Assembly (NCBI GenBank): GCA_947623965.1 | Contig: CANQIF010000004.1 | Span: 1-64,000, forward strand | Reading direction: 5' to 3' | Length of the DNA: 64,000 nucleotides | Source: an uncultured Alistipes sp. | Lineage (GTDB): Bacteria > Bacteroidota > Bacteroidia > Bacteroidales > Rikenellaceae | Shown: positions 24,883-34,281 of the stretch, in pieces | How the letters are laid out: each line of letters opens with the position of its first letter | Numbering within the stretch: the first letter of the stretch is position 1 | The notes under the pieces: generated by a model | What the model saw: only the letters and a program-made list of their open reading frames with translations | The model's database searches: none | What the model was told of the DNA's origin: nothing | Position numbers and translations under genes: made by a program

Positions 24883-26271
24883 ATGAAAACGAAACGCATT
24901 GTAGAGATACTGGCCTCCGAAGCCGTTGATACCGATGTGGTTGTCAAGGGCTGGGTGCGCACCAAGCGCGGCAACAAGAACGTGGCGTTCATCGCGCTGA
25001 ACGACGGTTCGTGCATGCGCAGCATCCAGATCGTGGTCGATCTGAACAAGATCCCCGAGGAGACGCTCAAACCCGTCACGACGGGCGCCTGCCTGCGCGT
25101 GGACGGCCGTCTGGTCCGCTCGCTCGGCGCCGGCCAGGGCGTCGAGGTGCAGGCCGAGCGCATCGAGGTCTACGGCACGGCCGATCCCGAGAGCTACCCC
25201 CTGCAGAAGAAGGGCCACTCGCTGGAGTTCCTGCGCGACATCGCCTACCTGCGCCCCCGCACGAACACCTTCGGCGCCGTGCTCCGCATCCGCCACGCCA
25301 TGGCCTATGCGATCCACGAATACTTCAACAAGAACGGCTTCTACTACTTCCACACCCCGATCATCACCGCCTCCGACTGCGAAGGGGCCGGCGCGATGTT
25401 CCAGGTGACGACGCTCGACATGGCCAACCCGCCGCGGACCGAAACGGGAGCGGTGGACTACTCGAAGGATTTCTTCGGACGCTCCTGCAACCTGACCGTC
25501 TCGGGGCAGCTCGAGGGCGAGCTGGGCGCGCTGGCGCTCGGCCGCATCTACACCTTCGGCCCCACGTTCCGCGCCGAGAATTCGAACACGCCGCGCCACG
25601 CCTCGGAGTTCTGGATGATCGAACCGGAGGCGGCCTTCTATGAGCTGGAGGACAACATGGAGCTGGCCGAGGACTTTCTCAAGTACCTGATCAACTACGC
25701 GTTGGAGAACTGCCGCGAGGACCTCGAATTTATGAACAAGATGTGGGATCCGCACCTTCTCGAACGGCTGGAGTTCGTCCTGAAGCACGATTTCAAGCGG
25801 CTGGAATACACCGAAGGCATCGAGATTCTGAAGGCATCGGGCCGCAAGTTCGAGTTCCCGTGCGACTGGGGCTGCGACCTGCAGTCGGAGCACGAGCGTT
25901 ACCTCGTCGAGGAGCATTTCAAGCGTCCGGTGATCCTCATCAACTACCCGAAGGAGATCAAGGCCTTCTACATGAAACAGAACGACGACGGCAAGACCGT
26001 ACGCGGAATGGACGTATTGTTCCCCGGAATCGGCGAGATCATCGGCGGCTCGGAGCGCGAGGCCGACTATGGCAAGCTCCGTGCAAGAGTCGAGGAGCTC
26101 GGCATGAACGAGCGGGAGCTCTGGTGGTACCTCGACACGCGCCGCTGGGGTTCGGCCCCGCACTCGGGATTCGGTCTGGGATTCGACCGACTGCTGATCT
26201 TCGTAACCGGCCTGACCAACATCCGCGACGTGCAGCCCTTCCCGCGCACGCCGCAGCACGCAGACTTCTGA
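24883..26271 (+). CDS. asnS: Asparaginyl-tRNA synthetase
   Basis: 462 residues from the ATG at 24883 (an in-frame ATG at 24856 is possible). An OB-fold anticodon-binding domain ([20 protein letters not shown]) is followed by a class II catalytic core with motif 2 around [28 protein letters not shown] and motif 3 [15 protein letters not shown]. It charges tRNA-Asn with asparagine. The strong upstream promoter and the terminator downstream indicate a single-gene transcript. Confidence 0.96.
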   Translation: MKTKRIVEILASEAVDTDVVVKGWVRTKRGNKNVAFIALNDGSCMRSIQIVVDLNKIPEETLKPVTTGACLRVDGRLVRSLGAGQGVEVQAERIEVYGTADPESYPLQKKGHSLEFLRDIAYLRPRTNTFGAVLRIRHAMAYAIHEYFNKNGFYYFHTPIITASDCEGAGAMFQVTTLDMANPPRTETGAVDYSKDFFGRSCNLTVSGQLEGELGALALGRIYTFGPTFRAENSNTPRHASEFWMIEPEAAFYELEDNMELAEDFLKYLINYALENCREDLEFMNKMWDPHLLERLEFVLKHDFKRLEYTEGIEILKASGRKFEFPCDWGCDLQSEHERYLVEEHFKRPVILINYPKEIKAFYMKQNDDGKTVRGMDVLFPGIGEIIGGSEREADYGKLRARVEELGMNERELWWYLDTRRWGSAPHSGFGLGFDRLLIFVTGLTNIRDVQPFPRTPQHADF

Positions 26272-26291
26272 CATTCGGCCTCGCACGGAAC

Positions 26292-26332
26292 GGACGGGAA
26301 GGACTGCGCACGAGTTTTTCCCGTTCTTTTTT
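26292..26332 (+). terminator. Rho-independent terminator of asnS
   Basis: Stem GGACGGGAA / TTCCCGTTC (one G-T) with a 17-base loop, followed by six T residues. It lies between asnS and rpoN, so rpoN either depends on readthrough or uses a promoter not recognised here. Confidence 0.65.
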
Positions 26333-26347
26333 AAGGTGTAAGACAAG

Positions 26348-27769
26348 ATGGCAATCGCACAGAAACAACTGCTCTCGCTTCAGCAGAAGCTCTCTCCGCA
26401 GCAAATTCAGATGATCAAGCTGCTGGAGCTGCCCACCGTGCAGCTCGAACAGCGCATCAAGCAGGAGATCGAAGAGAACATCGTGCTCGAAGAGGAGGAA
26501 CATGCGGCCGACGAAGAGAACCAGCCGCAGGAGATCTCGGTCGAAGAGTACCTGCGCGAGGACGACACCCCGTCGTACAAGAGCCGCCTGAACAACTTCT
26601 CGCGCGACGACAAGCAGCGGCCGGTCTACCTCACCGAAGGGCGCTCGCTGCAGGAGTATCTGCTCGAGCAGCTCGGCTACCGCGACCTCACGGAGCGCGA
26701 CCGCCGGCTCGCGGGCTATTTGGTCGGAAGCATCGACGAGGACGGCTATCTGAGGCGCGACCTGGAGTCGGTAGCCGACGACATCGCCTTCACGCTCGGC
26801 ATTGAGACGACGGCCGACGAGCTCGAACGGCTGCTGGCGGTCATCCACGAGCTGGAGCCCGCCGGTGTCGGGGCCCGCAACCTGCAGGAGTGTCTGCTGC
26901 TGCAGATGAACCAGCAGCCCCTCAACACGCGGGCGCGGCGGCTGGCGCGCCGGATTCTCACCTCCCACTTCGACGAGTTCGTCAAGAAGCACTACGAGCG
27001 TCTCATCGCCCGCCTGCAGATCACGGAGGAGGATTTCCGCGAGGCGATCGCCGAGATCCGGCGCCTTTCGCCCAAGCCGGGCAACCTCTACGCCGAAGGG
27101 GGCACCAACACGACGCCCTACATCATCCCCGATTTTCTGCTCGACTACCAGGACGGGCGGTTCCAGCTCTCGCTCAACTCGTACAACGTGCCCGAGGTGC
27201 GTGTGAACCGGCGTTACGTGGAGATGATCCGCGACATGGTGCAGCCCGACGGCAAGGTCCGCGAGGCGGATCGCGAGGCGCTGCAGTTCGTCAAGAGCAA
27301 GATCGATTCGGCCAAGTGGTTCATTTCGGCCATCAAGCAGCGCCACGACACGCTGATGCGCACGATGCAGACGATCCTCGACTACCAGCAGGAGTATTTC
27401 CGCACGGGCGACCAGTCGAAGCTGCGGCCGATGATCCTGAAGGACATTGCCGACCGCACGGGGCTCGACGTCTCGACCATCTCGCGCGTGGTGAACAGCA
27501 AGTACGTGCAGACGCAGTTCGGGATCATCCTGCTCAAATCGCTCTTCTCGGAAGCGATGCAGACCTCCTCGGGCGAGGAGGTTTCGTCGTACGAGATCAA
27601 GAACCTGCTGCAGAAGTGCATCGACGAGGAGGACAAGCGGCGGCCGCTGACGGATGAGATCCTGATGAACATGCTCAACGACCGCGGCTACTGCATCGCC
27701 CGCCGCACGGTGGCCAAGTACCGCGAGATGCTCGGCATTCCTGTCGCCCGGCTGCGGAAACAGATCTGA
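26348..27769 (+). CDS. rpoN: RNA polymerase sigma-54 factor
   Basis: 473 residues. The Gln/Leu-rich region I (LLSLQQKLSPQQIQMIKLLE) that contacts activators is followed by an acidic region II (EEEEHAADEENQ), the core-binding domain, the HTH (DIADRTGLDVSTISRVVNSKYVQT) and the C-terminal RpoN box ARRTVAKYREMLGIP that recognises the -24 element. It directs polymerase to sigma-54 promoters that need an AAA+ activator; none is encoded in the window. Confidence 0.97.
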   Translation: MAIAQKQLLSLQQKLSPQQIQMIKLLELPTVQLEQRIKQEIEENIVLEEEEHAADEENQPQEISVEEYLREDDTPSYKSRLNNFSRDDKQRPVYLTEGRSLQEYLLEQLGYRDLTERDRRLAGYLVGSIDEDGYLRRDLESVADDIAFTLGIETTADELERLLAVIHELEPAGVGARNLQECLLLQMNQQPLNTRARRLARRILTSHFDEFVKKHYERLIARLQITEEDFREAIAEIRRLSPKPGNLYAEGGTNTTPYIIPDFLLDYQDGRFQLSLNSYNVPEVRVNRRYVEMIRDMVQPDGKVREADREALQFVKSKIDSAKWFISAIKQRHDTLMRTMQTILDYQQEYFRTGDQSKLRPMILKDIADRTGLDVSTISRVVNSKYVQTQFGIILLKSLFSEAMQTSSGEEVSSYEIKNLLQKCIDEEDKRRPLTDEILMNMLNDRGYCIARRTVAKYREMLGIPVARLRKQI

Positions 27770-27777
27770 CGAAGAGC

Positions 27778-28265
27778 AAGCAGCCCCTTCGGGGCTACAA
27801 ATTCAAAATTCAAAATTCAAAATTCAGAATTAATTACGGAATCGGGCCGCGGCCTGAGCAACGTGCATGGGTGGGTCATTGCAGTTCGGGCTGCAGCCTG
27901 CGGAGGTCACGCTCGAAGCGGACCTGCGGGACGCGAAGTTGCAGCCCTCCGCGGCTGCGGGCTGCCGGTCGCTGCGCGACCGATAAAAATGCACAAATTA
28001 TACTCGGGCTGCAGCTTGCGAAGCGACCGCACGAGCGGACGCGAAATGCGGGCCTTCGCCGGGCGAAGCTGCGGCCCGCTGCGGCTTCTTTCCGAAGCCG
28101 CAAATTCATGATTCAAAACTCAAGATTCAAAATTAAATGGGTTCCAGTTCGGGACGCAGCCTGCGGAGGGCACGCACGAAGCGGACCTGCGGGACGCGAG
28201 TTGCGGGCCTCCGCCGCCCCCAGGCTGCGGCCCGCCGACCTCTACGAGGTCGATTGCCTCAATGC
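27778..28265 (+). repeat. Mosaic hairpin repeat cluster E
   Basis: Starts with four AAATTC-type AT blocks, then three units. Two have the CCTGCGGAGG...CCTCCGC head-body pair; the middle one has GCTTGCGAAGCG with GGGCCTTCGCCGGGCGAAGC, a matched change in both partners. Variable stems include CGGTCGC-TGC-GCGACCG, GCGGCTTC-TTTCC-GAAGCCGC and GACCTC-TAC-GAGGTC. Non-coding. Confidence 0.88.
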
Positions 28266-28300
28266 CGTCCCTCTCAACCGGCCGCCGTCAAAGCCCTTTC

Positions 28301-28945
28301 TCAAAGATAGAAGACGATCGCCGCGAAGTGGCAGGCAGCGGCAAGGTCGATCAACAGGTGCCAGACGAGGTGGTGGTAACGGAAGGCCTTCATGGCGTAG
28401 AAGACGGCCCCGACCGTATAGCAGATGCCGCCCGCGGCGATCAACGCGATGAAGGGCATCGAGGCGTGGCGCAGAAAGATCGGGAAAAAGAAGAGCACGG
28501 TCCACCCCATCACCAGGTAGATCGTGAGGCTCACGGCGGGAATCGACCGCGAGCAGCACGACTTGTAGAAGATGCCCGCCACGACCATCGCCCACTGCAG
28601 GATGCAGATCAAGAGCCCCTGCCAGCCGCCGATGATGACCAGCGCCACGGGCGTATAGCTGCCGGCGATCGCCACGTAGATGAAGATGTGGTCGAGGATG
28701 TGGAACACCTCCTTGTGCCGCGACGCGGGCGACATGCTGTGGTAGAGGGTCGAGATAAGGAACATGAGGAAGATCGAGATGCAGAAGATGCTGACGCTCG
28801 CCGCCGCGAGGGAGCTGCATCCGCTCCGCACGAAGCTCCAGATCGCCGCAAAGGGGAGCGCTGCGAGGACGGCTGCGCTCATGACGCCGTGCGATACGGC
28901 GTTGCCGACCTCCTCGCCGAAGGTCGGGATGTAGGTTTTGGCCAT
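28301..28945 (-). CDS. Hemolysin III / PAQR-family membrane protein
   Basis: 214 residues with seven predicted membrane segments. Diagnostic motifs: EEVGNAVSHGVMSA near the N-terminus, LISTLYHSMSPA with the conserved His, FHILDHIFIYVAIAGSYTP, and the C-terminal YHHLVWHLLIDLAAACHF with paired His residues. Members of this family (YqfA/HlyIII, related to adiponectin receptors) are thought to be zinc-dependent membrane hydrolases; the haemolysin name is historical. Substrate unknown. No operon partner. Confidence 0.9.
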   Translation of the reverse strand: MAKTYIPTFGEEVGNAVSHGVMSAAVLAALPFAAIWSFVRSGCSSLAAASVSIFCISIFLMFLISTLYHSMSPASRHKEVFHILDHIFIYVAIAGSYTPVALVIIGGWQGLLICILQWAMVVAGIFYKSCCSRSIPAVSLTIYLVMGWTVLFFFPIFLRHASMPFIALIAAGGICYTVGAVFYAMKAFRYHHLVWHLLIDLAAACHFAAIVFYL

Positions 28946-28969
28946 GGCTTTCGAGAATGGTTACTGCAG

Positions 28970-28977
28970 CAAAGGTA
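28970..28977 (-). promoter_or_regulatory. Likely -7 box of hemolysin III gene
   Basis: TACCTTTG on the minus strand, 24 bases before the start codon, a perfect TAnnTTTG. No clear -33 element was found at the right distance. Confidence 0.5.
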
Positions 28978-29064
28978 ACGATTTTCCCTTCACCGGTGCG
29001 CACACGTGCCGGATTCGACCGACAATCGTTACGGATCGGCCGTTTTACCGGCTGCCGCAGAAGC

Positions 29065-29100
29065 AAAAGGGGCCCCGAACGACCGATCGTTCGAGGCCCC
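29065..29100 (-). terminator. Rho-independent terminator of folD
   Basis: On the minus strand a 14-pair stem (GGGGCC...CGAACGA with TCGTTCG...GGCCCC, one mismatch) and a 4-base loop are followed by TTTT. It lies 8 bases after the folD stop and closes the long nucleotide-biosynthesis cluster. Confidence 0.85.
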
Positions 29101-29108
29101 TCCGTTCG

Positions 29109-29960
29109 TTACCGACGCTTCAGGAAGCACTCGATCGTGTTTTCCATCAGGCAGGTAATGGTCATCGGGCCGACCCCGCCCGGAACGGGCGTCAGCACCG
29201 AAGCCTTCGCTTCGACGGCGGCGAAATCGACGTCGCCGCACAGCTTGCCCGTCTCGGGATCGCGGTTCACGCCCACGTCGATCACCACGGCCCCCTCGGC
29301 CACCATATCTGCCGTCACGAACTTCGGCCGGCCGATCGCCACCACCAGAATATCGGCGCGGCGCGTCACTTCGGCCAGGTTCTTCGTGCGGCTGTGGGCG
29401 ATCGTCACCGTCGCGTTGCGGTCGAGCAGCAGTTTCGAAACGGGCAGCCCCACGATGTTGCTGCGGCCGATCACGACCGCCTCCCGGCCGGCGATCTCAA
29501 CGCCGGCGCGCTCCAGCATGCGGATGATTCCCTTGGGAGTACAAGGCAGCGTGCAGGGCTGTTTCTGCCACAGTGCCGCGACATTCGACGGGTGGAATCC
29601 GTCCACATCCTTCCTAACGTCGATCGCCGCGATCACCCGATCCTCGCGGATATGCTTCGGCAAAGGCAGTTGCACCAGAATGCCGTCCACGCCGTCGTCG
29701 GCGTTCAGTTCGGCGATGAGCGCCAGCAGCTCCTCCTCGGTGATCGACGCCTCGCGCCGGATCGTCGTGTTGCGGATGCCCACCTCGGCCGAAGCCTTCG
29801 CCTTGCCCGTCACATAGGAGACGCTGGCGGGATTGTCGCCCACCAGAATCACCGCCAGATGGGGCACCCGGCCATACTTGGCGGGAAATTCGGCCACCTC
29901 GGCGGCCATCGCGGCCTTCAGTGCGGCCGAGAGCTCTTTTCCTGAAATGATTGTTGCCAT
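29109..29960 (-). CDS. folD: Methylenetetrahydrofolate dehydrogenase / methenyltetrahydrofolate cyclohydrolase
   Basis: 283 residues. VGDNPASVSYVTGKAKASAEVGI carries the catalytic Lys and Tyr; VDGILVQLPLPKHI, GRSNIVGLPVSKLL and the C-terminal VPGGVGPMTITCLMENT are diagnostic. It interconverts methylene-, methenyl- and 10-formyl-tetrahydrofolate in the cytoplasm; 10-formyl-THF is the donor for PurN and PurH encoded just upstream. It is the last gene of the purine run, 54 bases after purD, and is followed by a strong terminator. Confidence 0.97.
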   Translation of the reverse strand: MATIISGKELSAALKAAMAAEVAEFPAKYGRVPHLAVILVGDNPASVSYVTGKAKASAEVGIRNTTIRREASITEEELLALIAELNADDGVDGILVQLPLPKHIREDRVIAAIDVRKDVDGFHPSNVAALWQKQPCTLPCTPKGIIRMLERAGVEIAGREAVVIGRSNIVGLPVSKLLLDRNATVTIAHSRTKNLAEVTRRADILVVAIGRPKFVTADMVAEGAVVIDVGVNRDPETGKLCGDVDFAAVEAKASVLTPVPGGVGPMTITCLMENTIECFLKRR

Positions 29961-30014
29961 AATCCGATTGTTTTTCGAACGGTATCTAAACGTGCAGCGA
30001 TTCGGCCGGCCGTG

Positions 30015-31268
30015 CTAATCCAGCGCCCAGTGTCCGATGTCGGTGCGGTGGAAGAGGTTGTCACAGTCGATGCGGGCCACGTCGGCAAGCGCCTTCGCAC
30101 GCGCCTCGGCGAGCGTGGCGCCCTCCCCTACGACGAAGAGCACGCGGCCGCCCGCCGTCAGCACGCGGTCGCCGTCGGCCCGGGTTCCCATGTGGTAGAC
30201 CCGCCCTTCGACACGATCCAGCCCGCCGATTTCAATCCCCTTGTCATACGCCCCGGGGTACCCCTTCGAAGCCAGCACGATGCCGAGCGTCGCGAAGTCG
30301 TGCCAGACCAGTTCGGCGTCGCCGCCGTCGGCCACGGCCCGAAAAATATCGACGATGTCGCTCTTCAGGCGCGGCAGGACCACTTCGGTCTCGGGATCGC
30401 CGAAGCGGGCGTTGAACTCGATTACCTTGATTCCCTGCGGGGTTTTCATCAAACCTCCGTAGAGCACCCCTTCGAAGGGGCACCCCTCGGCGACCATCGC
30501 CCGCGCGACGGGTTTCAGGATCCGCTCCAACGCGTACTGCTCGTCCTCGGCCGTGATGAAGGGCAGCGGCGAGTAGGCGCCCATACCGCCCGTATTGGGT
30601 CCCTTGTCGCCGTCGAAGGCGCGCTTGTGGTCCTGGGCCAGCTGCATCGGCCAGACCCGTTCGCCCGAGACGAAGCACATGAACGAGAACTCGGGGCCCG
30701 TGAGGTACTCCTCGACGACCACCTTGCCGTGGCCGAACTTGTCGTCGAGCAGCATGTCGCGCAATGCGGCATCGGCCTCCTCCATCGTTCCGGCGATCAC
30801 GACCCCCTTGCCGGCGGCCAGACCGTCGTACTTGAGGACCGTCGGGAAGGAGCCGGCAGCGACGTAGGCGCGCGCCTCCTCGTAGGAGGTAAAGGCCCGG
30901 AATGCGGCTGTCGGAACGCCGTAACGGGTCATCAGCTCCTTGGCGAACTCCTTGCTCGATTCGATGCGGGCCGCAGCCTGCGTCGGGCCGAAGATGCGCA
31001 GTCCGGCCCGTTTGAAGGCATCGACCACGCCGGCAGCCAGCGCCGCCTCGGGGCCCACGACCGTCAGGCCGACCGCATGTTCCCGGGCGAAGGCGACCAG
31101 CCGGTCTATCTCCGTTTCGCGGATCGGCACGCACTCCGCCTGACGGGCGATTCCGGCATTTCCAGGAGCGGCATAGATCTTCGCCGCCTGCGGCGAACGG
31201 GACAGGGCATCGACAATGGCGTGCTCGCGGCCGCCCGATCCGATGACAAGGAGATTGAGTTGTTCCAT
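30015..31268 (-). CDS. purD: Phosphoribosylamine-glycine ligase
   Basis: 417 residues. N-terminal LLVIGSGGREHAIVDALSRSP, then an ATP-grasp domain with KYDGLAAGKGVVIAGTMEEA, PNTGGMGAYSPLPF and VIEFNARFGDPETEVVLPRL. It joins phosphoribosylamine and glycine using ATP (second step of purine synthesis). It is separated from purH by about 700 bases of repeat cluster F, although both lie in the same orientation within the purine run. Confidence 0.97.
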   Translation of the reverse strand: MEQLNLLVIGSGGREHAIVDALSRSPQAAKIYAAPGNAGIARQAECVPIRETEIDRLVAFAREHAVGLTVVGPEAALAAGVVDAFKRAGLRIFGPTQAAARIESSKEFAKELMTRYGVPTAAFRAFTSYEEARAYVAAGSFPTVLKYDGLAAGKGVVIAGTMEEADAALRDMLLDDKFGHGKVVVEEYLTGPEFSFMCFVSGERVWPMQLAQDHKRAFDGDKGPNTGGMGAYSPLPFITAEDEQYALERILKPVARAMVAEGCPFEGVLYGGLMKTPQGIKVIEFNARFGDPETEVVLPRLKSDIVDIFRAVADGGDAELVWHDFATLGIVLASKGYPGAYDKGIEIGGLDRVEGRVYHMGTRADGDRVLTAGGRVLFVVGEGATLAEARAKALADVARIDCDNLFHRTDIGHWALD

Positions 31269-31331
31269 GGGTTGTTGTTTCTGTATGGTTGTTTTATCTT
31301 TTCTTCTGTATATGCCGGCGGGGCAAAGTCA

Positions 31332-31965
31332 AGCGGGCTGCAGCCTGCGGAGCGCACGCAAGTTCGGCGACGAACTGCGGGCCTCCGCCGGGCGGAGGCT
31401 GCGGCCCGCCGGTCGCTAACGCGATCGATCCTACTTTGCAACCAGCCCGCAGCCGAGCGGACGGACTTGCACGAGCGGACCTGCGGGACGCGAGCTGAAG
31501 CCCTCCGCCCAGGGGCGGCTGCGGGCTGCGGCGCCCTATGGGCACAAATTCAGCATTCAAAATTTCCATTCGGGCCGCGGCTTGCGAAGCGCCTGCTCGA
31601 GCGGACCTGCGGGACGCGAGTAGCGGGCCTTCGCCGGGCGAAGCTGCGGCCCGCTGCGGCTTCTGCAAAGCCGCAAATTCAAAATTCAAAATTAAAAGAG
31701 GCCTCCGGACACGCTTGGGCATATATTCCGTTTCGGGTCGCAGCCTGCGGAGGTCGCGCACGACTGCAAGGAGTTGCGGGCCTCCGCCGCCCCCAGGCTG
31801 CGGCCCGCTGATCGCTAACGCGATCAATCCTACTTTGCAACCAGCCCGCAGCCGAGCGGACGGGCTGTACGAGCGGACCTGCGGGACGCGAGTTGCAGCC
31901 CTCCGCCCGGGGGCGGCTGCGGGCTGCCGGTCGCTGCGCGACCGAATTCGGATCGGGTTGCGGAC
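31332..31965 (+). repeat. Mosaic hairpin repeat cluster F
   Basis: About four units between purH and purD, antisense to those genes. Both covarying forms occur: GCAGCCTGCGGAGCGC with CCTCCGCCGGGCGGAGG, and GCGGCTTGCGAAGCGC with CCTTCGCCGGGCGAAGC. Variable stems include the imperfect GGTCGC-TAAC-GCGATC, GCGGCTTC-TGCA-AAGCCGC and CGGTCGC-TGC-GCGACCG. The segment GATCCTACTTTGCAACCAGCCCGC occurs in nearly the same form twice. No gene in these 630 bases. Confidence 0.88.
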
Positions 31966-31992
31966 TTTTCTCTTCCCCGCTCTTCCGGCTTT

Positions 31993-33525
31993 CTAATGCT
32001 TGAAGTGGCGTTCGCCCGTGAAGCACATCGCGATGCCCAGTTCGTCGGCCTTGCGGATCGAATCCGCATCGCGCACCGAGCCGCCGGGCTGCACGATCGC
32101 CCGCACGCCGTATTCGGCAGCCAGCGTCACGCAGTCGTCGAAGGGGAAGAAGCCGTCCGAAGCCAGCACGATCCCCTCCGAAGCTCCCGCCGCGCGGGCC
32201 TCCTTGAGGGCGATTTCGGCCGAACCGATGCGATTCATCTGTCCGGCCCCCACCCCCAGCGTACAGCCGTTCTTCACAGCGACGATGGCATTCGACTTGA
32301 CGTGCTTCACGATGCGCCAGCCGAAGTTCAGATCGGCCAGATCGCTCTCCGAGGGGTGTGCGGCCGTAACGCACATGTCGGACGTGACGCACTTGGTCGT
32401 CCGGTCGAGGTTCTGCACCAGCAGACCACCCATGACGCTCACATACTGGCGGCGGGACCGTTCGTCGCGCGTCATGTCCACCTCGACCAACCGCAGGTTC
32501 TTCTTGGTCGCGAGCACCTCCAGCGCCCCCTCCTCGAACTTCGGCGCCATAATGATCTCCAGGAAGATCGGCTTCATCAGTTCGGCCGCCTCACGCGTCA
32601 GCGGGCGGTTCACGGCGACGATGCCGCCGAAGATCGAGACCTTGTCGGCCTCGTAGGCCTTCGTCCAGGCCTCGACCACATCGCGGCCCGTCGCAGCGCC
32701 GCAGGGATTCATGTGCTTCAATCCCACGCAGAACGGCTCGTCGAACTCGCGGACGATCTGCAGGGCGGCATTGGCATCCTGGATATTGTTGTAGGAGAGC
32801 TCCTTGCCGTGCAGTTGGCGGGCCGTCGCCAGCGAGTAAGGCACCGCCTCGGCCTCACGGTAGAAGGCGGCCTGCTGGTGCGGATTCTCGCCGTAGCGCA
32901 GCGACTGCACACGGTCGAATTCGAGGAACAGTTTCTCGTTCAGCCCCGCCTGACGGCGCATATAGGCAGCGATCATCGTGTCGTACTCGGCCGTGTGGGT
33001 GAAAGCCTTGGCCGAGAGCTCGAGGCGCGTGGATTTCTCGGTGTTGCCGCAGCGGCCGATCTCCTCCAGCACGCAGGCATAGTCCGCCGGCTCGCAGAGG
33101 ACCGTCACATCGACCCAGTTCTTGGCAGCCGAACGCAGCATCGAGGGGCCGCCGATGTCGATATTCTCGATCGCCTCGTCGATCGTCACGCCCTCCCGGG
33201 CGATCGTCTGACGGAACGGGTAGAGGTTCACGCAGACCAGATCGATCCACTCGATGCCGTTCTCCCGGAGGGCGGCGCAGTGGTTCGGATCGTCGCGGCG
33301 CGCCAGCAGGCCGCCGTGCACCTTCGGGTGCAACGTCTTGACCCGGCCGTCGCAGATCTCGGGAAAGCCCGTGACGTCGCTGATGTTGATGACCTCCACC
33401 CCGCTCTCGCGCAGGAGTTTCATGGTGCCGCCCGTGGCGATCACCTCCCAGCCCAGCGACCGGAGGCCCTTGGCGAACTCGACGACTCCCGTCTTGTCGC
33501 TCACACTGATCAAAGCTCTTTTCAT
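31993..33525 (-). CDS. purH: Bifunctional AICAR transformylase / IMP cyclohydrolase
   Basis: 510 residues. The N-terminal cyclohydrolase domain (about 1-195) begins ALISVSDKTGVVEFAKGLRS and contains VKTLHPKVHGGLLARRDD and ENIDIGGPSMLRSAAKN. The C-terminal transformylase has GENPHQQAAFY, GLKHMNPCGAATG, ASDGFFPFDDCVTLAAEYG and VQPGGSVRD. It carries out the last two steps to IMP, using 10-formyl-THF. It lies between repeat clusters G and F. Confidence 0.98.
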   Translation of the reverse strand: MKRALISVSDKTGVVEFAKGLRSLGWEVIATGGTMKLLRESGVEVINISDVTGFPEICDGRVKTLHPKVHGGLLARRDDPNHCAALRENGIEWIDLVCVNLYPFRQTIAREGVTIDEAIENIDIGGPSMLRSAAKNWVDVTVLCEPADYACVLEEIGRCGNTEKSTRLELSAKAFTHTAEYDTMIAAYMRRQAGLNEKLFLEFDRVQSLRYGENPHQQAAFYREAEAVPYSLATARQLHGKELSYNNIQDANAALQIVREFDEPFCVGLKHMNPCGAATGRDVVEAWTKAYEADKVSIFGGIVAVNRPLTREAAELMKPIFLEIIMAPKFEEGALEVLATKKNLRLVEVDMTRDERSRRQYVSVMGGLLVQNLDRTTKCVTSDMCVTAAHPSESDLADLNFGWRIVKHVKSNAIVAVKNGCTLGVGAGQMNRIGSAEIALKEARAAGASEGIVLASDGFFPFDDCVTLAAEYGVRAIVQPGGSVRDADSIRKADELGIAMCFTGERHFKH

Positions 33526-33591
33526 CTTCTATCTGTTTATCTGTTTCTTCTTTTCTTAAAGGCGCCTTTGCGACGCTTAAAATCGAATTCG

Positions 33592-34262
33592 GGGTGCAGC
33601 CTGCGGAGCGCACGCAAGTTCGGCGACGAACTGCGGGCCTCCGCTGCCTGGAGGCTGCGGCCCGCCAATCGCTGCGCGATTGATTTTGCGTGGGGCAAGC
33701 CTGCTCGGGTGCAAAACAAAAATGACAAACTCGGGCCGCGGCTTGCGAAGGAACCGCAGACGAGCGGTAAGCGAGCAGCGGGCCTTCGCGGGGCGAAGCT
33801 GCGGCCCGCTCGGTCCTAACGGACCGATTCCTGCTGCAAGGCCAGCCCGCAGCCGAGCGGACGGGCCTGTTTTCGAGCAGCGCGAGATTGCAGCCCTCCG
33901 CCCGAGGGGCGGCTGCGGGCTGCTGCGCCCTTTCGGGCGCAAATTCAGAATTCAAAATTCAGAATTCAAATCACCAATCGGGGCGCAGCCTGCGGAGCAC
34001 GCATGCGACGTTAAGGAGCTGCGGGCCTCCGCCGGCGGAGGCTGCGGCCCGCTCGGTCCTGACGGACCGATTCCTGCTGCAAGACCAGCCCGCAGCCGAG
34101 CGGACGGGCTTGCGACGTAGAGGAGCAGCCCTCCGCCCGGGGGCGGCTGCGGGCTGCCGACTGCTACGCAGTCGAGTTTGCCGCAAAATATCTCGACGAA
34201 AATAGACGACTGCGGGCTGCCGACGTCTCCGACGTCGAATTGGCAGCAAAACACCGCAACGT
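33592..34262 (+). repeat. Mosaic hairpin repeat cluster G
   Basis: About five units between purN and purH. It shows both covarying head-body forms (GCCTGCGGAGCGC with CCTCCGC; GGCTTGCGAAGGAACC with CCTTCGCGGGGCGAAGC) and many variable stems: CAATCGC-TGC-GCGATTG, CGGTCC-TAAC-GGACCG, TGCGCCC-TTTC-GGGCGCA, CGGTCC-TGAC-GGACCG, CGACTGC-TAC-GCAGTCG and CGACGT-CTC-CGACGTCG. It ends in two GCCGCAAAATATCTCGAC-like tails. Non-coding. Confidence 0.9.
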
Positions 34263-34281
34263 CCGGCAACGGCCTCCCCCG

